DNA of 64,000 bases from Pseudomonas sp. P7548 (GCF_013386585.1 NZ_JACARO010000004.1:62001-126000), one strand, 5' to 3'; shown: positions 10,116 through 23,370, counted from the stretch's first letter. Notes: a model not told the origin generated them from the letters alone. Numbers and translations are program-made.

Positions 10116-11510
10116 TCAGAGTTGAGATTGGGCGCCTTCGAACCACTTGAGCTTCTCGCGTAGCACCACCACCTCGCCAACGATCACCAGTGTCGGGGCA
10201 TGCACTTCATGCTCCGCCACCATGCGCGGCAAGTCGGCCAGGGTGCCGGTGAACACGCGCTGGTTGGAGGTGGTGCCCTGCTGAATCAACGCCGCTGGCG
10301 TATCCGCCGCACGACCATGCTTGATCAATTGTTCGCAGATGATCGGCAAACCGATCAGGCCCATGTAGAACACCAGGGTCTGCGAAGGGCCTACCAGGTC
10401 ATGCCAAGGCAGGTCCGACGTGCCATCCTTCAAATGCCCGGTGATGAACCGCACCGACTGCGCATAATCGCGATGGGTCAGCGGGATCCCGGCATACGCC
10501 GCGCAACCGCTGGCCGCCGTGATACCCGGCACCACCTGGAACGGGATGCCGTGGGCCGCCAATTCCTCGATCTCTTCGCCGCCGCGCCCAAAGATGAACG
10601 GATCGCCACCCTTGAGGCGCAGCACACGCTTGCCTTGCTTGGCCAGGTCGACCAATTGCTGGTTGATCTGGTCTTGCGGCACAGCGTGATCGGCGCGGCG
10701 CTTGCCGACGTACACGCGCTCGGCGTCACGACGGCACAGCTCAAGGATCGCCGGTGCGACCAGGCGGTCGTACAGCACCACGTCAGCCTGCTGCATCAGG
10801 CGCAAGGCGCGGAAGGTCAGCAGGTCCGGGTCGCCGGGGCCGGCGCCCACCAGGTACACCTCACCCGGCGCGTCTGGCGGTGCGCCGTTGACCTTCTCGA
10901 TCAACAGCCGCTCGGCCTCGGCGCCCTGCCCGGCCAGTTGGCGGTCGGCAATCGGGCCCTGGAAGACGTCTTCCCAGAACGCGCGACGTTGCTGCACATC
11001 CGGGTACAAATTCTTCACCTGGGCACGAAAACGCGCCGCCAACCCGGCCAGTTGGCCGTAGGTGGACGGGATCCAGGTTTCCAGCTTGGCGCGGATCAAG
11101 CGTGCCAGCACCGGCGCATCGCCACCGCTGGACACTGCAATCACCAACGGTGAACGGTCGACAATCGCCGGGAAGATCACGCTGCACAAGGCCGGCGCGT
11201 CCACCACATTGACCGGCACGCAACGACGCTTGGCATCACTGGACACTTGCGCGTTCAGTGGCTCATCGTCGGTGGCGGCGATGATCAGGGTGCACCCGTC
11301 GAGGTCGGCCTCCTGGTAACCGCGCAAAATCAGTTCCCCGCCACTGCCCAGCACCAGCTCGTTGAGCTGGCTTTCGATCTGGGGAGCAACCACCCGCAGC
11401 AACGCACCGGCGTCGGCCAGCAGCCGGGATTTGCGCAAGGCAATCTCCCCGCCACCGACGACCAACACACGACTGCCGCGCAGGTTATGAAACAGCGGCA
11501 GAAATTCCAT
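10116..11510 (-). CDS. cysG: Siroheme synthase CysG
   Basis: A 464-residue bifunctional protein of normal length. The N-terminal part (about 1-200) is the NAD-dependent precorrin-2 dehydrogenase and ferrochelatase, starting with the dinucleotide-binding GGGEIALRK. The C-terminal part (about 215-464) is the SAM-dependent uroporphyrinogen III methyltransferase, with [12 protein letters not shown] and the signature around [10 protein letters not shown]. It makes siroheme for sulfite and nitrite reductases. The ATG directly follows the serS stop (one base apart on the coding strand), so it is the last gene of the rarA-crcB-serS-cysG run. Confidence 0.96.
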   Translation of the reverse strand: MEFLPLFHNLRGSRVLVVGGGEIALRKSRLLADAGALLRVVAPQIESQLNELVLGSGGELILRGYQEADLDGCTLIIAATDDEPLNAQVSSDAKRRCVPVNVVDAPALCSVIFPAIVDRSPLVIAVSSGGDAPVLARLIRAKLETWIPSTYGQLAGLAARFRAQVKNLYPDVQQRRAFWEDVFQGPIADRQLAGQGAEAERLLIEKVNGAPPDAPGEVYLVGAGPGDPDLLTFRALRLMQQADVVLYDRLVAPAILELCRRDAERVYVGKRRADHAVPQDQINQQLVDLAKQGKRVLRLKGGDPFIFGRGGEEIEELAAHGIPFQVVPGITAASGCAAYAGIPLTHRDYAQSVRFITGHLKDGTSDLPWHDLVGPSQTLVFYMGLIGLPIICEQLIKHGRAADTPAALIQQGTTSNQRVFTGTLADLPRMVAEHEVHAPTLVIVGEVVVLREKLKWFEGAQSQL

Positions 11511-13181
<1,671 letters not shown>

Positions 13182-13182
<1 letters not shown>

Positions 13183-14504
13183 TACTTTCTCCGCTGCCGG
13201 GGGCTGAGTCGATCCAGTTGCGCGAGGTGATTGAGCTTTTCACCAATCTTCAGCTCCAGCCCACGGGGCACCGGCTGATAGAGCGCCAGCGGCTCAAGCT
13301 CATCGGGGAAGTAGTCTTCACCCGCCGCATAGGCGTCCGGCTCATCGTGGGCATAGCGGTATTCATCACCGTAGCCCAATTGCTTCATCAGTTTGGTCGG
13401 CGCATTGCGCAAGTGCATCGGCACTTCGAGTGAGCCGTACTCGGCGGCAGCTCGCAACGCAGACTTGAAGCCCATGTACACCGCGTTGCTTTTGGGCGCG
13501 CAGGCCAGGTAGGTAATGGCCTGGGCCACGGCCAGCTCGCCTTCGGGGCTGCCGAGGCGCTCCTGCACGTCCCACGCGGCAAGGCACAGGCTCAGCGCGC
13601 GCGGGTCAGCATTGCCGATGTCTTCGCTGGCCATGCGCACCACACGGCGCGCGAGGTAGAGCGGGTCGCAACCACCGTCGATCATCCGTGCAAACCAGTA
13701 CAGTGCGCCGTCGGGGTTGGAGCCACGCACGGATTTGTGCAGCGCCGAGATCTGATCGTAGAAGGCTTCGCCGCCCTTGTCGAAACGACGACGGGTATCA
13801 CCGAGCAGGCTCTGCAGCAGGTCGACGCCTATCTCGCCGCCATCTTCGGCCAGGTCCGAGGCGTTTTCCAGCAGGTTGAGAAAGCGCCGCCCATCGCCGT
13901 CAGCGGCACTGAGCAGGATCTTGAAACCTTCGTCACTGACGCTCAGCTGGCGCTTGCCCAGCCCCTTGTCTTCACTCAGGGCGCGCTGCAGCAGCTTTTG
14001 CATCGCCGCCTCGTCCAGGCTCTTGAGCACGTAAACCCGCGCCCGCGAGAGCAAGGCGTTGTTCAACTCGAACGAGGGGTTTTCGGTGGTGGCGCCGATG
14101 AAGATCAGCGTGCCGTCTTCGACATAGGGCAGGAACGCATCCTGCTGCGACTTGTTGAAGCGATGCACTTCGTCGACAAACAGGATGGTGCGCTTGCCGT
14201 ACTGCCCGGCCTGCTGCTTGGCCACGTCCACCGCCTGGCGGATCTCCTTGACCCCGGCAAGCACCGCCGAGACCGTTTCGAAGTGCGCATCCGAGACTTT
14301 CGCCAGCAGCCGCGCCAGGGTGGTCTTGCCCACGCCTGGCGGCCCCCAGAAAATCATCGAGTGCAGCGCACCCTGCTCCAGGGCTTCGCGCAATGGCTTG
14401 CCACGGGCGAGCAGGTGTTCCTGGCCGACGTACTCATCCAGGTTGGTCGAGCGCAGGCGCGCGGCCAAAGGTTGAGCAATCGGGTCACTTCGAAACAAAT
14501 CCAT
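13182..14504 (-). CDS. rarA: Replication-associated recombination ATPase RarA (MgsA)
   Basis: A 440-residue AAA+ ATPase with Walker A GPPGVGKT at residues 54-61, a Walker B region LFVDEVHRF, the sensor segment [10 protein letters not shown], and the C-terminal clamp-loader-like domains. RarA acts at stalled replication forks together with single-strand binding protein. Length is typical. It lies 27 bases after lolA and overlaps crcB, in the conserved pseudomonad order ftsK-lolA-rarA-crcB-serS. Confidence 0.95.
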
Positions 14505-14531
14505 GGGCAGCGTTTGAAACCTCTGGGCAGA

Positions 14532-15155
14532 TTATTCCTGGATCACGTCGGCACCCTTGGGGATGTCGAACTTGAACTTGGACGCCGGCACCGGCTCATT
14601 GGCCTTGACCCCGGAGAACAGGATATCGGTGCGCTGGCCGACGCTGTCGATCAGGCGCATGTTGTTGATCACACCGTTGCCAAACGACAGGTTCAGGCTG
14701 TCGAACAGCGTGTCCTTGGATTTGGGCTTGAGGGTGAACTCAATCACGTTGCTGGTTTGCTTGGAGGTGATCTCGAAGCTGTCATTGATCTTCGACACAT
14801 CACCGGACAGCAGCAAGGCCGGAGTCTGGTTCAGGCGCGGGTCAAGCTTCTTGATGGTCGCCTGTTCCAGGTCCGGGTCCCACAGGGTGACTTTCTGGCC
14901 GTCGGAGACGATGGTCTGCTCGGACTTGCCTTCGGTGTGCCAGTAGAACAGCCCTGGGCGCTGCACGGCCATTTCGCCTTCGGTTTGCTGCAGCTGGGTG
15001 CCGCCGGCATCCAGGGTCAGCTGCGAGAAACGTGCGGTCAGGGTCTTGGATTTGTCCAACAGGTTGGTCAGGCTGGCGACGGAAGCCGGGTCGGCATGGG
15101 CCGAAACAGCGGTCAGGGCCAGGGCCGGCAACAACAGCATGCGGATAAGACGCAT
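14532..15155 (-). CDS. lolA: Outer-membrane lipoprotein carrier LolA
   Basis: A 207-residue periplasmic protein with a clear signal peptide ([21 protein letters not shown], cleaved near residue 21). The mature domain has the LolA features: the segment TARFSQ, the strands around [19 protein letters not shown] and the conserved LWDPDLEQ. LolA carries lipoproteins from the LolCDE exporter to LolB. I chose the ATG at 15155, which has GAGGA just upstream; another ATG four codons earlier overlaps that ribosome site. It lies between ftsK and rarA. Confidence 0.94.
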   Translation of the reverse strand: MRLIRMLLLPALALTAVSAHADPASVASLTNLLDKSKTLTARFSQLTLDAGGTQLQQTEGEMAVQRPGLFYWHTEGKSEQTIVSDGQKVTLWDPDLEQATIKKLDPRLNQTPALLLSGDVSKINDSFEITSKQTSNVIEFTLKPKSKDTLFDSLNLSFGNGVINNMRLIDSVGQRTDILFSGVKANEPVPASKFKFDIPKGADVIQE

Positions 15156-15209
15156 GGGAGTCCTCATTGAATGGTCAGGGCGCGCCGCGTGCTGCCACGC
15201 GGCGCGGGA

Positions 15210-17618
15210 TCAGTCGCGCATCTGCCCGGGGGCAATGACTTCGCGCGAGCCGTTGGTGTTCATTGCGGTGACGACGCCGGCCATTTCCATGGCTTCGATC
15301 ATGCGGGCGGCGCGGTTGTAGCCGATCTTCAGCTTGCGCTGTACCGCAGAGATCGAGGCACGACGGCTTTCCAGCACAAACGCCACGGCTTCGTCATACA
15401 GGGCATCGGTTTCGGCATCGTCTTCACCGCCACCGCCGCCGTTTTCAAAGCCGCTGCCAGCCTCTTCGACGCCGTTGAGGATGTCGTCGTTGTATTCCGG
15501 TGCGCCCCGTAGCTTCCAGGCTTCCACCACGCGGTGCACTTCATCGTCGGACACGAACGCGCCGTGAACCCGGATCGGCAGACTGGTGCCGGGCGGCATG
15601 TAGAGCATGTCACCGTGGCCCAACAGTTGCTCGGCGCCGCCTTGGTCGATGATGGTCCGCGAGTCGATCTTGCTCGACACCTGGAACGCCATGCGCGTGG
15701 GGATGTTGGCCTTGATCAGGCCGGTGATCACGTCCACCGATGGCCGCTGGGTGGCGAGGATCAGGTGGATACCGGCCGCACGGGCCTTCTGGGCGATACG
15801 TGCGATGAGTTCTTCAACCTTCTTGCCGACGATCATCATCATGTCGGCAAATTCGTCGACCACCACCACGATGGTCGGCAGCTTGGTCAGCTTCGGCGCC
15901 TCGTCGTGAATGCTTTCGCGCCTGTACAACGGGTCGTCAATGGTCTCGCCGCGCTCGTGGGCTTCCTTGATCTTGGCGTTGAAACCCGACAGGTTACGCA
16001 CGCCCATCTTCGCCATCAGCTTGTAGCGGCGCTCCATCTCGGCAACGCTCCAGCGCAGGGCGTTGGCGGCGTCCTTCATGTCGGTGACCACCGGACACAA
16101 CAGGTGCGGGATGCCTTCGTAGATCGACAGTTCGAGCATTTTCGGGTCGATCATGATCAGCTTGGCGTCTTCCGGGCCGGACTTGAACAGGATCGACAGG
16201 ATCATCGCGTTCACACCCACCGACTTACCGGAACCAGTGGTACCGGCCACCAGCAGGTGAGGCATTTTCGCCAGGTCCGTGATCACCGGCTTGCCGCCGA
16301 TGTCGTGGCCCAGGGCCAGGGTGACCGGCGACTTGAAGTTGTCGTATTCCGGTGTCGACAGCACTTCGGAGAAGCGCACGATCTGGCGGTCTTCGTTGGG
16401 AATCTCGATACCCACGGTGGTCTTGCCGGGAATCACCTCCACCACACGCACGCTGGTCACGGCCAGGGAGCGAGCCAGGTCTTTGGCCAGGTTGGCGATA
16501 CGGCTGACCTTGACACCGGCGGCGGGCTGGATTTCGTAGCGGGTGATCACCGGGCCGGGGTGGATGGAGTCCACCGACACTTCGACGCCGAATTCCTTGA
16601 GCTTGATTTCCAGTAGGTGGCCGACGGCCGCCAGGGATTCCGGGGAATAGTTGAGTTGTTTCTTTTCGGCCGGGTCGAGGATCGAGATCGGCGGCAAGGT
16701 GCCTTCGACGGCGCTGTCGACAAACAGCGGCGCCTGCTTCTCTTTCTGCACGCGATGGCTCGGCTCGGGGGCCTTGGGCGGCGCAGGAGCGATCACCGGC
16801 GGCACCTGCTTCTCGCGGTCCGACATGTGCTTGCTCAGGGCCTGTTCGCGCTCGATAAGGCGCTCCTTGACCTTGGCCTGCTCGCGACGGTCCGGTGTGC
16901 TCGGGGCGACGACCTCGTTGACGCGGGTGTCCACCTCACGCAACTGGGCCACCATGCGCTTGCGGTCGACACGCGCTTCCCACCAGCGGTTGGCGGCGCC
17001 CTGGAACAGCTCCAGCAGGTCGAGGGTGATCTTGCCGGTCACGTCCATCACCTTGAACCAGGACAGGTCGGTGAACACCGTGAGGCCGAACAGGAACAAC
17101 GCGATGAACATCAGGGTGCTGCCCTGGATATTCAGGGTCCTGCGGGCCAGGTCACCGAGGCTTTCGCCCAGCGCGCCGCCCGCGCCCGCCGGCAGACCGG
17201 TGGGTGCATGGAAATGAATGTGGGCCAGCGCCGCGCCGGACAGCACCAGGAACACCAGGCCGATCAGGCGCCAGGAAAACAGCCAGCCGCTCCACTGCCA
17301 TGGCTCATGACGCTGGCGGAAGATCTGCCAGGTCTTGATCGCAAGCAACAAGGGGAAGATGTAAGCGAAGTAACCCAGCACCATGAACAGGATATCGGCG
17401 CTGTAGGAACCGGCAGGCCCGCCGAAGTTCTGCACGTCTTCGATCTTGCTGTTGTGGCTCCAGCCCGGATCGTCCTTGCCATACGTGAGCAAGGCCATCA
17501 TCAGGAACAGGCACAGCGCGCCGATCGCGATCAACGCACCTTCCTTGAGTCGATAATGCAGGTGCTGGCGCCAGGCCGGCACGACTGCTGCTTTGGGTGT
17601 TGCGGCGGATTTCTTCAA
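15210..17618 (-). CDS. ftsK: DNA translocase FtsK
   Basis: An 802-residue cell-division DNA pump. The N-terminal 190 residues hold the membrane segments that anchor it at the septum; a shorter linker than in E. coli follows; then come the motor domain with Walker A GTTGSGKS, the Walker B region [13 protein letters not shown], and the C-terminal winged-helix gamma domain that reads KOPS sequences (ending [14 protein letters not shown]). FtsK moves chromosome termini and activates XerCD at dif. The best start is a TTG (MKKSAATPK) with AGGA some 12 bases upstream, a rare codon that may hold expression down. Confidence 0.96.
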   Translation of the reverse strand: MKKSAATPKAAVVPAWRQHLHYRLKEGALIAIGALCLFLMMALLTYGKDDPGWSHNSKIEDVQNFGGPAGSYSADILFMVLGYFAYIFPLLLAIKTWQIFRQRHEPWQWSGWLFSWRLIGLVFLVLSGAALAHIHFHAPTGLPAGAGGALGESLGDLARRTLNIQGSTLMFIALFLFGLTVFTDLSWFKVMDVTGKITLDLLELFQGAANRWWEARVDRKRMVAQLREVDTRVNEVVAPSTPDRREQAKVKERLIEREQALSKHMSDREKQVPPVIAPAPPKAPEPSHRVQKEKQAPLFVDSAVEGTLPPISILDPAEKKQLNYSPESLAAVGHLLEIKLKEFGVEVSVDSIHPGPVITRYEIQPAAGVKVSRIANLAKDLARSLAVTSVRVVEVIPGKTTVGIEIPNEDRQIVRFSEVLSTPEYDNFKSPVTLALGHDIGGKPVITDLAKMPHLLVAGTTGSGKSVGVNAMILSILFKSGPEDAKLIMIDPKMLELSIYEGIPHLLCPVVTDMKDAANALRWSVAEMERRYKLMAKMGVRNLSGFNAKIKEAHERGETIDDPLYRRESIHDEAPKLTKLPTIVVVVDEFADMMMIVGKKVEELIARIAQKARAAGIHLILATQRPSVDVITGLIKANIPTRMAFQVSSKIDSRTIIDQGGAEQLLGHGDMLYMPPGTSLPIRVHGAFVSDDEVHRVVEAWKLRGAPEYNDDILNGVEEAGSGFENGGGGGEDDAETDALYDEAVAFVLESRRASISAVQRKLKIGYNRAARMIEAMEMAGVVTAMNTNGSREVIAPGQMRD

Positions 17619-18116
17619 AACGGGTCTATTCCTGCGCCATCAGCGCGTCCATCTGTTGAATGACTGCACATGACTGCCCAATCCGAGCAGCTGAAAAATG
17701 AACGAATGTCGTTGAATCTACTTTTAACACCGGATAACGGCTAGGTGAAATGGCGATAACGCCACAATGGCCGCATTGTACGGGTTTGTGCCCCCGATGC
17801 CACGCCCTTGCCCCTTACCCAGCAGCATAGACAATTGTGTTGTCATGACGCGGTCAATTTGAGCATGCATTGTCTTTGCTGACAAAGGCTTATGAGCTGT
17901 TTTTATCAATCCGGACTAGCTTGGCAAATGGCCTGCACGGCGCGGACCCGATTACGACCGCGACGATGACCCAGAGTTGCAGAAACACCTGCTCACGCTA
18001 ATCCGTGCCGACACCCGATTCGGGCTGGCCCCACAGCGCTGCGTCGACAATAATCAGCACTTGTGCGGCAGGCGCCTGATCTGCCACTCCCCTCCCCTTC
18101 CGTAAGCCTGGATGCC
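17619..18116. other. ftsK-aat intergenic region, no gene recognised
   Basis: About 500 bases between the divergent ftsK and aat genes. It should hold both promoters, but I could not fix either. The stretch 17940-18105 has an open frame with a protein-like composition but no start codon. In P. aeruginosa a thioredoxin reductase gene stands at this place (from memory); nothing resembling it is left here. Confidence 0.5.
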
Positions 18117-18797
18117 ATGCTGACCTGGTTGCAACGCGACTCTTTGACTTTCCCACCGCTGGCCAAGGCCATGCGCGAACCCAATGGCCTGCTGGCCGCC
18201 GGTGGCGACCTGTCGGCCGAACGACTGGTCCAGGCCTACCGCCATGGCTGCTTTCCGTGGTTCTCCGATGGCCAGCCGATCCTCTGGTGGTCGCCGGACC
18301 CACGCACCGTGATCTTCCCCGACGAGCTGCATGTCTCGCGCAGCCTTGCGAAATTGCTGCGCCAGCAGCGCTATACCGTGACCTTCGACCAGGACTTCGC
18401 CGCCGTCATCCAGGCCTGTGCTGCGCCGCGCGCCTACGCTGACAGCACCTGGATCACCGAAGGTATCCAGAATGCGTACCTGGAGCTGCACCACCGCGGC
18501 TACGCACACTCTGTGGAAGTGTGGGATGCGGGCACGCTGGTGGGCGGCCTGTACGGCCTGGCGATGGGGCAACTGTTCTTTGGCGAGTCCATGTTCAGCC
18601 GCGCCGACAACGCTTCGAAATTCGGCTTTGCCACACTCACCCGCCAACTGCAGGCCTGGGGTTTCGTCCTGATCGACTGCCAGATGCCCAATGACCACCT
18701 GCACAGCCTCGGCGCCAGGGCCATACCGCGCGACGTTTTTGCCGGTTTCCTGCGCGACCACCTGGACCAAGCCAGCTCTGGACCGTGGGTTTCCTAG
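18117..18797 (+). CDS. aat: Leucyl/phenylalanyl-tRNA-protein transferase Aat
   Basis: A 226-residue enzyme starting [14 protein letters not shown] with the family blocks [30 protein letters not shown] and [18 protein letters not shown]. It transfers leucine or phenylalanine from tRNA to proteins with N-terminal lysine or arginine, making them targets of ClpS. The start at 18117 gives the usual N-terminus; an ATG 54 bases earlier would add an unrelated tail. It is followed 56 bases later by the second transferase gene. Confidence 0.96.
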   Translation: MLTWLQRDSLTFPPLAKAMREPNGLLAAGGDLSAERLVQAYRHGCFPWFSDGQPILWWSPDPRTVIFPDELHVSRSLAKLLRQQRYTVTFDQDFAAVIQACAAPRAYADSTWITEGIQNAYLELHHRGYAHSVEVWDAGTLVGGLYGLAMGQLFFGESMFSRADNASKFGFATLTRQLQAWGFVLIDCQMPNDHLHSLGARAIPRDVFAGFLRDHLDQASSGPWVS

Positions 18798-18853
18798 GCG
18801 ACTTGCGCGCACCTGGCTTACACTTATTTCAAAGCTTATCCCGAGGGTTGATC

Positions 18854-19561
18854 ATGACCGAGCTGGCGCGGTTGAAGTTCTATGCCACTCAAGCCCACTC
18901 TTGCAGCTATCTGCCCGACGAGCAGGCCACGACGCTGTTCCTCGATCCCAGCCAGCCGATGGACGTGCATGTGTATGCCGACCTTTCCGAGATGGGCTTC
19001 CGGCGCAGCGGCGACCACCTGTACCGCCCTCACTGCCAGAATTGCAACGCCTGCGTACCGGCGCGCATTCCGGTGGCGCAATTCCTGCCGGACCGCAATC
19101 AGAAGCGCATCCTCAAGCGCAACGCCGACCTGACGGTCACCGCCACCAAACCTCGGTTCAGCGAAGAATATTTCGACCTTTACCAGCGCTACATCGAACA
19201 ACGCCATGCCGACGGCGATATGTTTCCGCCAAGCCGCGATCAGTTTTCGACGTTTCTGGTGCGCGACCTGCCGTTTTCGCGATTTTATGAGTTTCGCCTC
19301 AACGGCCGCCTGCTGGCCGTCGCGGTCACCGACTTGCTGCCCAACGGCCTTTCGGCGGTTTATACCTTCTATGAACCCGCCGAAGAGCGCCGCAGCCTCG
19401 GGCGCTTTGCCATCCTATGGCAAATCGGCGAAGCCCTGCGCCTGGAACTGGAAGCGGTGTACCTGGGCTACTGGATCAAAAACTGCAAAAAGATGAACTA
19501 CAAGACCCAATATCGGCCCATTGAACTGCTGATTAATCAAAGATGGGTCGTGCTTAACTAG
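18854..19561 (+). CDS. bpt: Aspartate/glutamate leucyltransferase Bpt (Ate)
   Basis: A 235-residue arginyltransferase-family enzyme that, in bacteria, adds leucine to N-terminal aspartate or glutamate. The N-terminal cysteine-rich part ([11 protein letters not shown] and [15 protein letters not shown]) and the C-terminal acyltransferase domain with [11 protein letters not shown] and [13 protein letters not shown] fit the family well. Together with Aat, ClpS and ClpA within five kilobases it completes the bacterial N-degron pathway. The start at 18854 ([17 protein letters not shown]) has a GAGGG upstream. Confidence 0.95.
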
Positions 19562-19661
19562 AACCCCTTGGCTTAAACACCCTTTTTCGGGCACAATGCA
19601 CGCCGCTTTTGCCTGGCGCAGTTGCACCGGGCCATTCACTGGATACCGAGGGCTTTACTGC

Positions 19662-19880
19662 ATGTCGAAAGAAGACAGCTTCGAAATGGAAGGCACTGTC
19701 GTCGACACCCTGCCCAACACCATGTTTCGTGTGGAGTTGGAAAATGGGCACGTCGTAACCGCGCATATCTCCGGCAAGATGCGCAAGAACTACATTCGTA
19801 TTCTTACCGGTGACAAAGTGCGCGTCGAGCTGACGCCCTATGACTTGAGCAAAGGGCGCATCACTTACCGCGCTCGCTAA
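19662..19880 (+). CDS. infA: Translation initiation factor IF-1
   Basis: A 72-residue S1-fold protein ([19 protein letters not shown], ending GRITYRAR) of exactly the normal length. IF-1 binds the ribosomal A site during initiation. It follows bpt by 100 bases and ends before a strong terminator, so it is the last gene of this plus-strand group. Infrequent linkage of infA to aat and bpt outside gammaproteobacteria is known; here it is the normal arrangement. Confidence 0.98.
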
Positions 19881-19893
19881 GCAAGTCAATACA

Positions 19894-19921
19894 AAACGCC
19901 CGGTTATGCCGGGCGTTTTTG
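19894..19921 (+). terminator. Rho-independent terminator of infA
   Basis: Stem AACGCCCGG, loop TTATG, CCGGGCGTT, then a T run; 14 bases after the infA stop. Confidence 0.92.
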
Positions 19922-19955
19922 TGTGTGCGCTATTTAACCATCACCACCATTCTCC

Positions 19956-20044
19956 TGCGGGAGCTGGCTTGCCTGCGATGGCGGTGGATCAGTCACACAT
20001 AGGCGAGTTGGACCACCGCTATCGCAGGCAAGCCAGCTCCCACA
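19956..20044. repeat. REPIN, GTGGGAGC type (variant TGCGGGAGC arm)
   Basis: Arms at 19956-19979 and 20018-20044 with a loop of about 38 bases. The left arm begins TGCGGGAGC instead of TGTGGGAGC. It lies between the convergent infA and clpA terminators. Confidence 0.9.
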
Positions 20045-20093
20045 GTGGATCTTCAGTGATCATGCGATAGCGGCTAACCTCATTACACACAGC

Positions 20094-20118
20094 AAAAAGG
20101 CGCCTTTCGGCGCCTTTT
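20094..20118 (-). terminator. Rho-independent terminator of clpA
   Basis: On the minus strand: AAAGGCGCC, loop GAAA, GGCGCCTTTTT. It stands about 20 bases after the clpA stop. A T-rich stretch on the other side makes partial function in the plus direction possible. Confidence 0.9.
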
Positions 20119-20137
20119 GCTTTATTGCAGTCAGCTA

Positions 20138-22408
20138 TCAGACCATTTCAGCCGTGGTTTCGAACTCGAAGGTCAGCTCGCCGTCCTTCAGGTCGATGTG
20201 CACCACGCCGCCATGGTCGGACAACTCGCCGAACAGGATCTCTTCGGCCAATGGCCGCTTGATCTTGTCCTGGATCAGACGCGCCATCGGGCGAGCGCCC
20301 ATTGCCGCATCGTAACCACCTTCGGCCAGCCAGCTGCGTGCCGCGTCCGTGACTTCCAGCTGCACGCGCTTGTCTTCCAACTGCGCCTGAAGCTCGGTAA
20401 GGAACTTGTCCACCACGCTTTTGATGACCTCATGGCTGAGGCGACCAAACTGGATAATGGTGTCCAGACGGTTGCGGAACTCCGGCGTGAAGCTCTTCTT
20501 GATCACTTCCATGGCATCGGAGGAGTGATCCTGATGGCTGAAGCCAATCGAAGCCCGCGCGGCCGTTTCGGCACCGGCGTTGGTGGTCATGATCACGATC
20601 ACGTTGCGGAAGTCCGCTTTGCGCCCGTTGTTGTCGGTCAGGGTCCCGTGGTCCATCACCTGCAGCAGCAGGTTGAAGACTTCCGGGTGAGCCTTCTCGA
20701 TTTCATCGAGCAGCAAAACGCAATGCGGTTGCTTGGTGATGGCCTCGGTCAAAAGGCCGCCCTGGTCGAAACCGACATAGCCCGGAGGCGCACCGATCAG
20801 GCGCGACACAGTGTGACGCTCCATGTATTCGGACATGTCGAAACGTACCAGCTCGATCCCCATGGCCTTCGCCAATTGCCGCGCCGCCTCGGTCTTGCCG
20901 ACGCCCGTCGGGCCTGCGAACAGGAACGAACCCACTGGCTTGTCCGGCGACTTGAGGCCCGCACGGGACAGCTTGATCGCGGTGGACAACGAGTCGATCG
21001 CCGCATCCTGGCCAAAAACGGTCAGTTTCAGGTCGCGCTCGAGGTTACGCAGCAGCTCTTTGTCGGAACTGGTGACGTGTTTTGGCGGAATCCGCGCGAT
21101 CTTCGCCACAATGTCCTCGACCTGAGGCACGTCGATGCGCTTCACACGCTTCTCGACCGGTTGCAGGCGCTGGTAGGCACCCGCCTCGTCGATCACGTCG
21201 ATGGCCTTGTCCGGCATGTGTCGATCATTGATGTAGCGCGACGCCAGCTCAGCCGCCGAGCGCAGGGCTTCATCGGTGTACTCGATGCCGTGGTGCGCCT
21301 CGAAGCGCCCCTTGAGCCCGCGCAGGATGCCGATGGTGTCTTCAACCGAAGGCTCGGACACGTCGACTTTCTGGAAGCGACGCGCCAGTGCACGGTCTTT
21401 TTCGAAGATGCCACGGAATTCCTGGAACGTGGTCGAGCCGATGCAGCGGATATCACCCGACGACAACAGCGGCTTGAGCAGGTTGGAGGCGTCCATCACC
21501 CCGCCGGACGCCGCACCGGCACCAATGATGGTGTGGATTTCGTCGATGAACAGGATCGCCTGCGGGCGTTTTTTCAGCTCGCCGAGCAGCGCCTTGAAGC
21601 GCTTCTCGAAGTCGCCACGGTACTTGGTCCCGGCGAGCAACGCGCCCAGGTCCAGGGAATAGACGACACTGTTGGCCAGCAGGTCTGGCACCTGGTTGTC
21701 GACAATGCGCTTGGCCAGGCCTTCGGCAATCGCGGTCTTGCCCACGCCTGCCTCACCCACCAGCAACGGGTTGTTCTTGCGACGACGCGCGAGGATCTGC
21801 GCTACACGCTCAACCTCATTCTCACGCCCCACCAGCGGATCGATCCGCCCCTGGCGCGCCAGTTCATTGAGGTTGCTGGCATAGGCATCCAGTGGATTGC
21901 CCGAAGAAGAAGACTCACCGCCCTCGTCGTCCTGCATATCCTGCTCACCCTCGGAATGATCGCCGTGCCCGGGCACCTTGGAGATACCGTGGGCGATGTA
22001 GTTGACGACATCGATACGGGCAACGCTCTGCTGCTTGAGCAGGAACACTGCCTGGCTTTCCTGTTCGCTGAAGATCGCCACAAGCACGTTGGCGCCTGTG
22101 ACTTCTCGCTTGCCGGAGCTCTGCACATGGAACACGGCACGCTGAAGCACCCGCTGGAAGCCCAGGGTCGGCTGGGTTTCACGGTCTTCATCATGAACGG
22201 GGATCAGTGGCGTTGTGGAGTCGATAAACTCCTGCAGGTCATGCTTGAGTTTGTCGAGGTTGGCGCCGCACGCACGCAAGACGGTGGCGGCAGCTTCGTT
22301 ATCCAAAAGTGCCAACAGCAGGTGTTCGACGGTCATGAATTCATGACGTTTCGAACGGGCCTCCTTGAAGGCAAGATTGAGGGTGACTTCGAGCTCGCGG
22401 TTTAACAT
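20138..22408 (-). CDS. clpA: ATP-dependent Clp protease ATPase subunit ClpA
   Basis: A 756-residue Hsp100 unfoldase with the double N-terminal Clp repeat (about 1-145, the ClpS docking site), an acidic linker, AAA1 with Walker [10 protein letters not shown], and AAA2 with Walker [10 protein letters not shown] and the Walker B region [12 protein letters not shown]. It unfolds proteins and feeds them to ClpP. clpS precedes it by 29 bases on the same strand, as usual. The segment after the second Walker B carries the ClpP-binding loop region. Confidence 0.97.
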   Translation of the reverse strand: MLNRELEVTLNLAFKEARSKRHEFMTVEHLLLALLDNEAAATVLRACGANLDKLKHDLQEFIDSTTPLIPVHDEDRETQPTLGFQRVLQRAVFHVQSSGKREVTGANVLVAIFSEQESQAVFLLKQQSVARIDVVNYIAHGISKVPGHGDHSEGEQDMQDDEGGESSSSGNPLDAYASNLNELARQGRIDPLVGRENEVERVAQILARRRKNNPLLVGEAGVGKTAIAEGLAKRIVDNQVPDLLANSVVYSLDLGALLAGTKYRGDFEKRFKALLGELKKRPQAILFIDEIHTIIGAGAASGGVMDASNLLKPLLSSGDIRCIGSTTFQEFRGIFEKDRALARRFQKVDVSEPSVEDTIGILRGLKGRFEAHHGIEYTDEALRSAAELASRYINDRHMPDKAIDVIDEAGAYQRLQPVEKRVKRIDVPQVEDIVAKIARIPPKHVTSSDKELLRNLERDLKLTVFGQDAAIDSLSTAIKLSRAGLKSPDKPVGSFLFAGPTGVGKTEAARQLAKAMGIELVRFDMSEYMERHTVSRLIGAPPGYVGFDQGGLLTEAITKQPHCVLLLDEIEKAHPEVFNLLLQVMDHGTLTDNNGRKADFRNVIVIMTTNAGAETAARASIGFSHQDHSSDAMEVIKKSFTPEFRNRLDTIIQFGRLSHEVIKSVVDKFLTELQAQLEDKRVQLEVTDAARSWLAEGGYDAAMGARPMARLIQDKIKRPLAEEILFGELSDHGGVVHIDLKDGELTFEFETTAEMV

Positions 22409-22437
22409 AGCTTCACCTCATACCCAAGTGGTCGGCG

Positions 22438-22806
22438 TTAACCGTCCTTCTCGATTTCACAGAGTAGCGGATGCTGGCTTTCCCTGGCGTACTGGTTGAC
22501 CTGCATGGCCTTTGTCTCGGCGATGTCGCGGGTAAACACTCCACATACTGCCCGTCCTTCTGTGTGAACGGCCAGCATTACCTTGGTCGCCAACTCGCGG
22601 TTCAGGTTAAAAAACACCTCGAGCACTTCGACGACGAAATCCATCGGTGTGTAGTCATCATTGAACAAAACCACCTTGTACATCGGCGGAGCCTGCAGGG
22701 CGGGCTTGGCCTCCTGAACAGCAATGCCTGCAGAACCGTCGTCGTCATGTTCCTGATCCGGGCGATCCTGATTGAATGTTAGTCGAATCTGGCTGTTTGC
22801 ATGCAT
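22438..22806 (-). CDS. clpS: ClpA adaptor ClpS
   Basis: A 122-residue adaptor with a flexible N-terminal tail of about 40 residues and the core motif [19 protein letters not shown], whose Asn-Asp pair binds the amino group of N-degron substrates, then the helix [18 protein letters not shown]. It recognises N-terminal Leu, Phe, Tyr and Trp and hands these proteins to ClpA. It is divergent from cspD across a 224-base region. Confidence 0.96.
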   Translation of the reverse strand: MHANSQIRLTFNQDRPDQEHDDDGSAGIAVQEAKPALQAPPMYKVVLFNDDYTPMDFVVEVLEVFFNLNRELATKVMLAVHTEGRAVCGVFTRDIAETKAMQVNQYARESQHPLLCEIEKDG

Positions 22807-23030
22807 GGAAAGAAAGGTTCGTCAGTGGTTCAAATACAGTGGTGGGGGCGACCTGTCAGAATTTCAACTCCGACCGGCTGGTCGCCTTGACTATCGGCGA
22901 AACGGTGTTACAACCAATAGAACCCACAGTGGGTAAAAAAGGTCCGCGCAGTCAACCTTATTTATTCGGGTTAGGACGGATAAACTGGATGATACTCCAG
23001 TGATGGAGTCTGGTGCAGAGGGATATGGGC

Positions 23031-23291
23031 ATGACTAGCGGTAAGGTCAAGTGGTTCAACAATGCCAAGGGTTACGGCTTCATCATTGAAGACGGCAAGG
23101 ACGAAGACCTTTTTGCGCATTACTCAGCGATTAACATGGAAGGCTACAAAACACTGAAGGCGGGGCAGTCGGTCTCCTTTGACATTATTCAGGGACCCAA
23201 AGGTATGCACGCAGTGAATATCAGTGCACCAGGCACCAACGACACAGCAACTAACGGCACTGCTCGAAAATCAGAAAACGAATTGGCCTGA
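23031..23291 (+). CDS. cspD: Cold-shock-domain protein CspD
   Basis: An 86-residue protein: a cold-shock domain with RNP1 (KGYGFI) and RNP2 (DLFAHYSAI) followed by a short Thr/Asn/Ser-rich tail. CspD-type proteins are made in stationary phase and bind single-stranded DNA or RNA, slowing replication. GAGG nine bases upstream of the ATG at 23031 sets the start; two other ATGs just before it have worse spacing. The hairpin ACTGGA..TCCAGT (22984-23001) lies in its leader. Confidence 0.92.
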   Translation: MTSGKVKWFNNAKGYGFIIEDGKDEDLFAHYSAINMEGYKTLKAGQSVSFDIIQGPKGMHAVNISAPGTNDTATNGTARKSENELA

Positions 23292-23315
23292 TTGGCCACT
23301 GAGCAAGCGCCCAAT

Positions 23316-23358
23316 AAAAAACCGGCCATTCCGCCTCGACGGTATGGCCGGCTTTTTT
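23316..23358. terminator. Bidirectional terminator between cspD and icd
   Basis: Stem CCGGCCAT (23322-23329) with ATGGCCGG (23344-23351), extended inside by CCG and CGG, flanked by an A run on the left and a T run on the right. It can serve both convergent genes. Confidence 0.93.
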
Positions 23359-23370
23359 ATGCCCAGCCGC

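Noticed and set aside
17940..18105. Protein-like open stretch before aat
   Set aside because: It has no start codon in frame other than an internal TTG, and I recognise no family; kept only as a possible remnant.
20117..22405. A 762-codon open frame antiparallel to clpA
   Set aside because: It mirrors clpA almost exactly, has a His/Gln/Arg-rich shadow composition and no ribosome site; high-GC codon use produces such frames.
22922..22934. Palindrome ACCCACAGTGGGT followed by an A run, between clpS and cspD
   Set aside because: Short, could be chance; no known regulator pattern fits and its place relative to a promoter could not be set.
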